Below the pieces are notes generated by a model, which saw only the letters and a program-made list of their open reading frames with translations, was not told the DNA's origin and ran no database searches. The position numbers were made by a program, and so were the translations under genes. Positions 43,989-45,616 of a stretch of DNA of 45,616 nucleotides are shown one piece after another; within the stretch, counting starts at the first letter, position 1, and each line of letters opens with the position of its first letter. The stretch is from the NCBI RefSeq assembly GCF_001428665.1, contig NZ_LMIJ01000008.1:41567-87182 (forward strand). The letters run 5' to 3'. The DNA is from Acidovorax sp. Root219. Lineage in GTDB: Bacteria; Pseudomonadota; Gammaproteobacteria; Burkholderiales; Burkholderiaceae_C.

Positions 43989-45440
43989 ATGACTGCCATT
44001 TCCATGCTGATCAACGGCGAGCGCGTGCAGGCCGCCAGCGGCGCCACCTTCGAGCGCCGCAACCCTCTCGACGGGTCCGTGGCCACCACCGCGCCCGCCG
44101 CCACCGTGGCCGATGCCAAGGCCGCCGCCGACGCCGCCGCCAAGGCCTTCCCCGCCTGGTCGGCCCTGGGCCCCAATGCGCGCCGTGCGCTGCTGCTCAA
44201 GGCCGCGCATGCGCTCGAAGCCAAGGGCGAGGCATTCGCCGCCGCCATGGCCGCCGAAACCGGCGCCTCGGGCCTGTGGGCCGGCTTCAACGTGCACCTG
44301 GCCGCGGGCCTGCTGCAGGAGGCCGCGGCCCTGACCACGCAGATCGCGGGCGAGGTGATCCCGTCGGACGTGCCCGGCAGCCTGGCCATGGGCGTGCGCC
44401 AGGCCGCAGGCGTGGTGCTGGGCATCGCGCCGTGGAATGCGCCCATCATCCTCGGCGTGCGCGCCATTGCCACACCGCTGGCCTGCGGCAACACCGTGAT
44501 CTTGAAGGGCTCGGAGCTAAGCCCCGCCACGCACGGCCTGATCATCGAAGCGCTGCAGGAAGCCGGCCTGCCCCCGGGCGTGGTGAACTTCGTGACCAAT
44601 GCGCCGGCCGACGCCGGTGCGGTCGTCGAGGCCATCGTGGCCCACCCGGCCGTGCGCCGCGTGAACTTCACGGGCTCGACCAAGGTCGGGCGCATCGTGG
44701 CGCAGACCTGCGCCAAGTACCTCAAGCCCACGGTGCTGGAGCTCGGCGGCAAGGCCCCGCTGGTGGTGCTGGACGATGCGGACGTGGACGCGGCGGTGGA
44801 CGCCGCTGTGTTCGGCTCGTTCGCCAACTCCGGCCAGATCTGCATGTCCACCGAACGCATCGTGGTCGACGCCTCCATCGCCAACGACTTCGTGGCCCGC
44901 TTCGCGGCGCGCGCCCAGGCCCTGCCGCTGGGCGACCCGCGCAAGGGCCCGGTGGTGCTGGGCTCGGTGGTGGACATGGCCACCGTGCAGCGCTGCAATG
45001 CCCTGATCGACGACGCCCTGGCCAAGGGCGCCAAGCTGGTGTGCGGCGGCAAGAGCGAGAACACGCTGATGGCGGCCACCATCATTGACCACGTGACGCC
45101 CGAGATGGACATCTACCGCGAGGAATCCTTCGGCCCGCTCAAGCCCATCGTGCGCGTGAACGGCGTGGAAGAAGCCATTGCCTGCGCCAACGACAACGAG
45201 TTCGGCCTCTCGGCCGCCGTCTTCGGCCGCGACATCGCACGCGCCTGGAACGTGGCTGCGCGCATCGAATCGGGGATCTGCCATGTCAATGGGCCTACCG
45301 TGCACGACGAAGGGCAGATGCCGTTTGGCGGGGTGAAGAATTCTGGGTGGGGGCGGTTTGGGGGGATGGCGGGGGTGCGGGAGTTCACGGAGCTGCGCTG
45401 GATTACGGTGCAGACTACTGCGCGGCATTATCCGTTCTGA
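43989..45440 (+). CDS. NAD(P)-dependent aldehyde dehydrogenase (salicylaldehyde/vanillin dehydrogenase-like)
   Basis: 483 aa from the ATG at 43989 (CAGGAGATATCC upstream gives a good Shine-Dalgarno). Rossmann site IAPWNAPIILGVRAIATPL, FTGSTKVGRIVA, the catalytic Glu in LELGGKAPLVV and the nucleophilic Cys in NSGQICMSTERIV are all present; PFGGVKNSGWGRFGG is near the C-terminus. Its shape is closest to aromatic aldehyde dehydrogenases, which oxidise benzaldehyde-type compounds to acids. Co-transcription with a Liv transporter suggests uptake of the aldehyde's precursor. An alcohol or amine oxidase for the preceding step is not visible here. Confidence 0.92.
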   Translation: MTAISMLINGERVQAASGATFERRNPLDGSVATTAPAATVADAKAAADAAAKAFPAWSALGPNARRALLLKAAHALEAKGEAFAAAMAAETGASGLWAGFNVHLAAGLLQEAAALTTQIAGEVIPSDVPGSLAMGVRQAAGVVLGIAPWNAPIILGVRAIATPLACGNTVILKGSELSPATHGLIIEALQEAGLPPGVVNFVTNAPADAGAVVEAIVAHPAVRRVNFTGSTKVGRIVAQTCAKYLKPTVLELGGKAPLVVLDDADVDAAVDAAVFGSFANSGQICMSTERIVVDASIANDFVARFAARAQALPLGDPRKGPVVLGSVVDMATVQRCNALIDDALAKGAKLVCGGKSENTLMAATIIDHVTPEMDIYREESFGPLKPIVRVNGVEEAIACANDNEFGLSAAVFGRDIARAWNVAARIESGICHVNGPTVHDEGQMPFGGVKNSGWGRFGGMAGVREFTELRWITVQTTARHYPF

Positions 45441-45554
45441 GCCCTCTTTGCATGGTTGCTGCGGTGACTGTGTGGAGGGCGGAGGCGGGGTCTTGGCCCG
45501 TCCCGTGCTGGGGCTCGTTGCCTGTGGTTGTGGTTGCTGCGTGCCTGCGTGAAA

Positions 45555-45616
45555 GGCGGAGGCCGGGGTGTGCGCCCGGCGGCGCACCTACCTTCTTTTG
45601 CTTCGTCAAAAGAAGG
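45555..45616. terminator. Intergenic hairpin pair with terminator-like inverted repeat at window end
   Basis: A stem TGCGCC/GGCGCA (about 45571-45586) is followed by the perfect inverted repeat CCTTCTTTTG-CTTCGT-CAAAAGAAGG at 45591-45616. The second reads as a bidirectional terminator. From memory such GC-stem plus CTTTTG/CAAAAG pairs recur between genes in Acidovorax-like genomes, so it may be a dispersed intergenic repeat; that needs a genome scan. Bases 45441-45554 carry no gene I can support. Confidence 0.55.

Overview
The window is about 45.6 kb of GC-rich, densely coding chromosomal DNA. It shows no tRNA or rRNA gene, insertion sequence, phage gene or CRISPR array. Gene content (Bug-type solute receptors, FMN-dependent monooxygenase clusters, Liv-type transporters, CaiB/MaoC acyl-CoA genes, NirBD with a NasR-type regulator) and the short convergent and divergent gaps suggest a beta-proteobacterium, most likely a Comamonadaceae member such as Acidovorax. 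That placement is inferred from protein character, not from a search.

Layout. (1) 16-1775, minus strand: a crotonase-fold protein lacking both usual catalytic glutamates, and a histone-deacetylase-fold amidohydrolase. (2) 1818-7008, plus strand: MoxR ATPase, DUF58 protein, TgpA-type membrane transglutaminase and a MltB-type lytic transglycosylase. (3) 7021-16097, minus strand: a probable S-substituted-cysteine (organosulfur) salvage cluster. It holds three luciferase-like monooxygenases, an M20 deacylase, a GNAT acetyltransferase, a fused permease/ATPase amino-acid ABC transporter and two duplicated solute receptors. (4) 16261-18092: an orphan Liv-type receptor and a divergent Hsp20. (5) 18232-25760, minus strand: a nitrite assimilation unit of nirB, nirD, a NasR-like NIT-ANTAR antiterminator, a formate/nitrite-family channel, and a fused PP2C phosphatase/Ser-Thr kinase. 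(6) 25814-30801, minus strand: a MacA / split MacB / TolC-like tripartite export system. (7) 31084-37849: an acyl-CoA catabolic island with ligase, double hot-dog dehydratase, CoA-transferase, Bug receptor, two thioesterases and an IclR regulator. (8) 38260-45440: an AraC-family regulator divergent from a LivKHMGF-type transporter and an aldehyde dehydrogenase.

The most interesting signal is non-coding. Both nitrite transcription units (nirB and the channel-kinase pair) start with the same architecture. Each has tandem NtrC-like sites near -85 and -105, a sigma-54 promoter with exact GG-N10-GC spacing, and a leader that opens with ANTAR-type hexaloop hairpins (A at loop position 1 and G at position 4). 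The channel leader then carries a strong intrinsic terminator, the classical NasR attenuation layout. The nirB leader has no U-tract terminator. Instead it carries a chain of mutually exclusive pairings ending in a perfect 9-bp helix over the nirB Shine-Dalgarno sequence, which suggests ANTAR control of translation initiation. Through the channel operon, the kinase/phosphatase fusion comes under the same nitrogen and nitrate/nitrite control. Its role is unknown and it is the best candidate here for an undescribed component.
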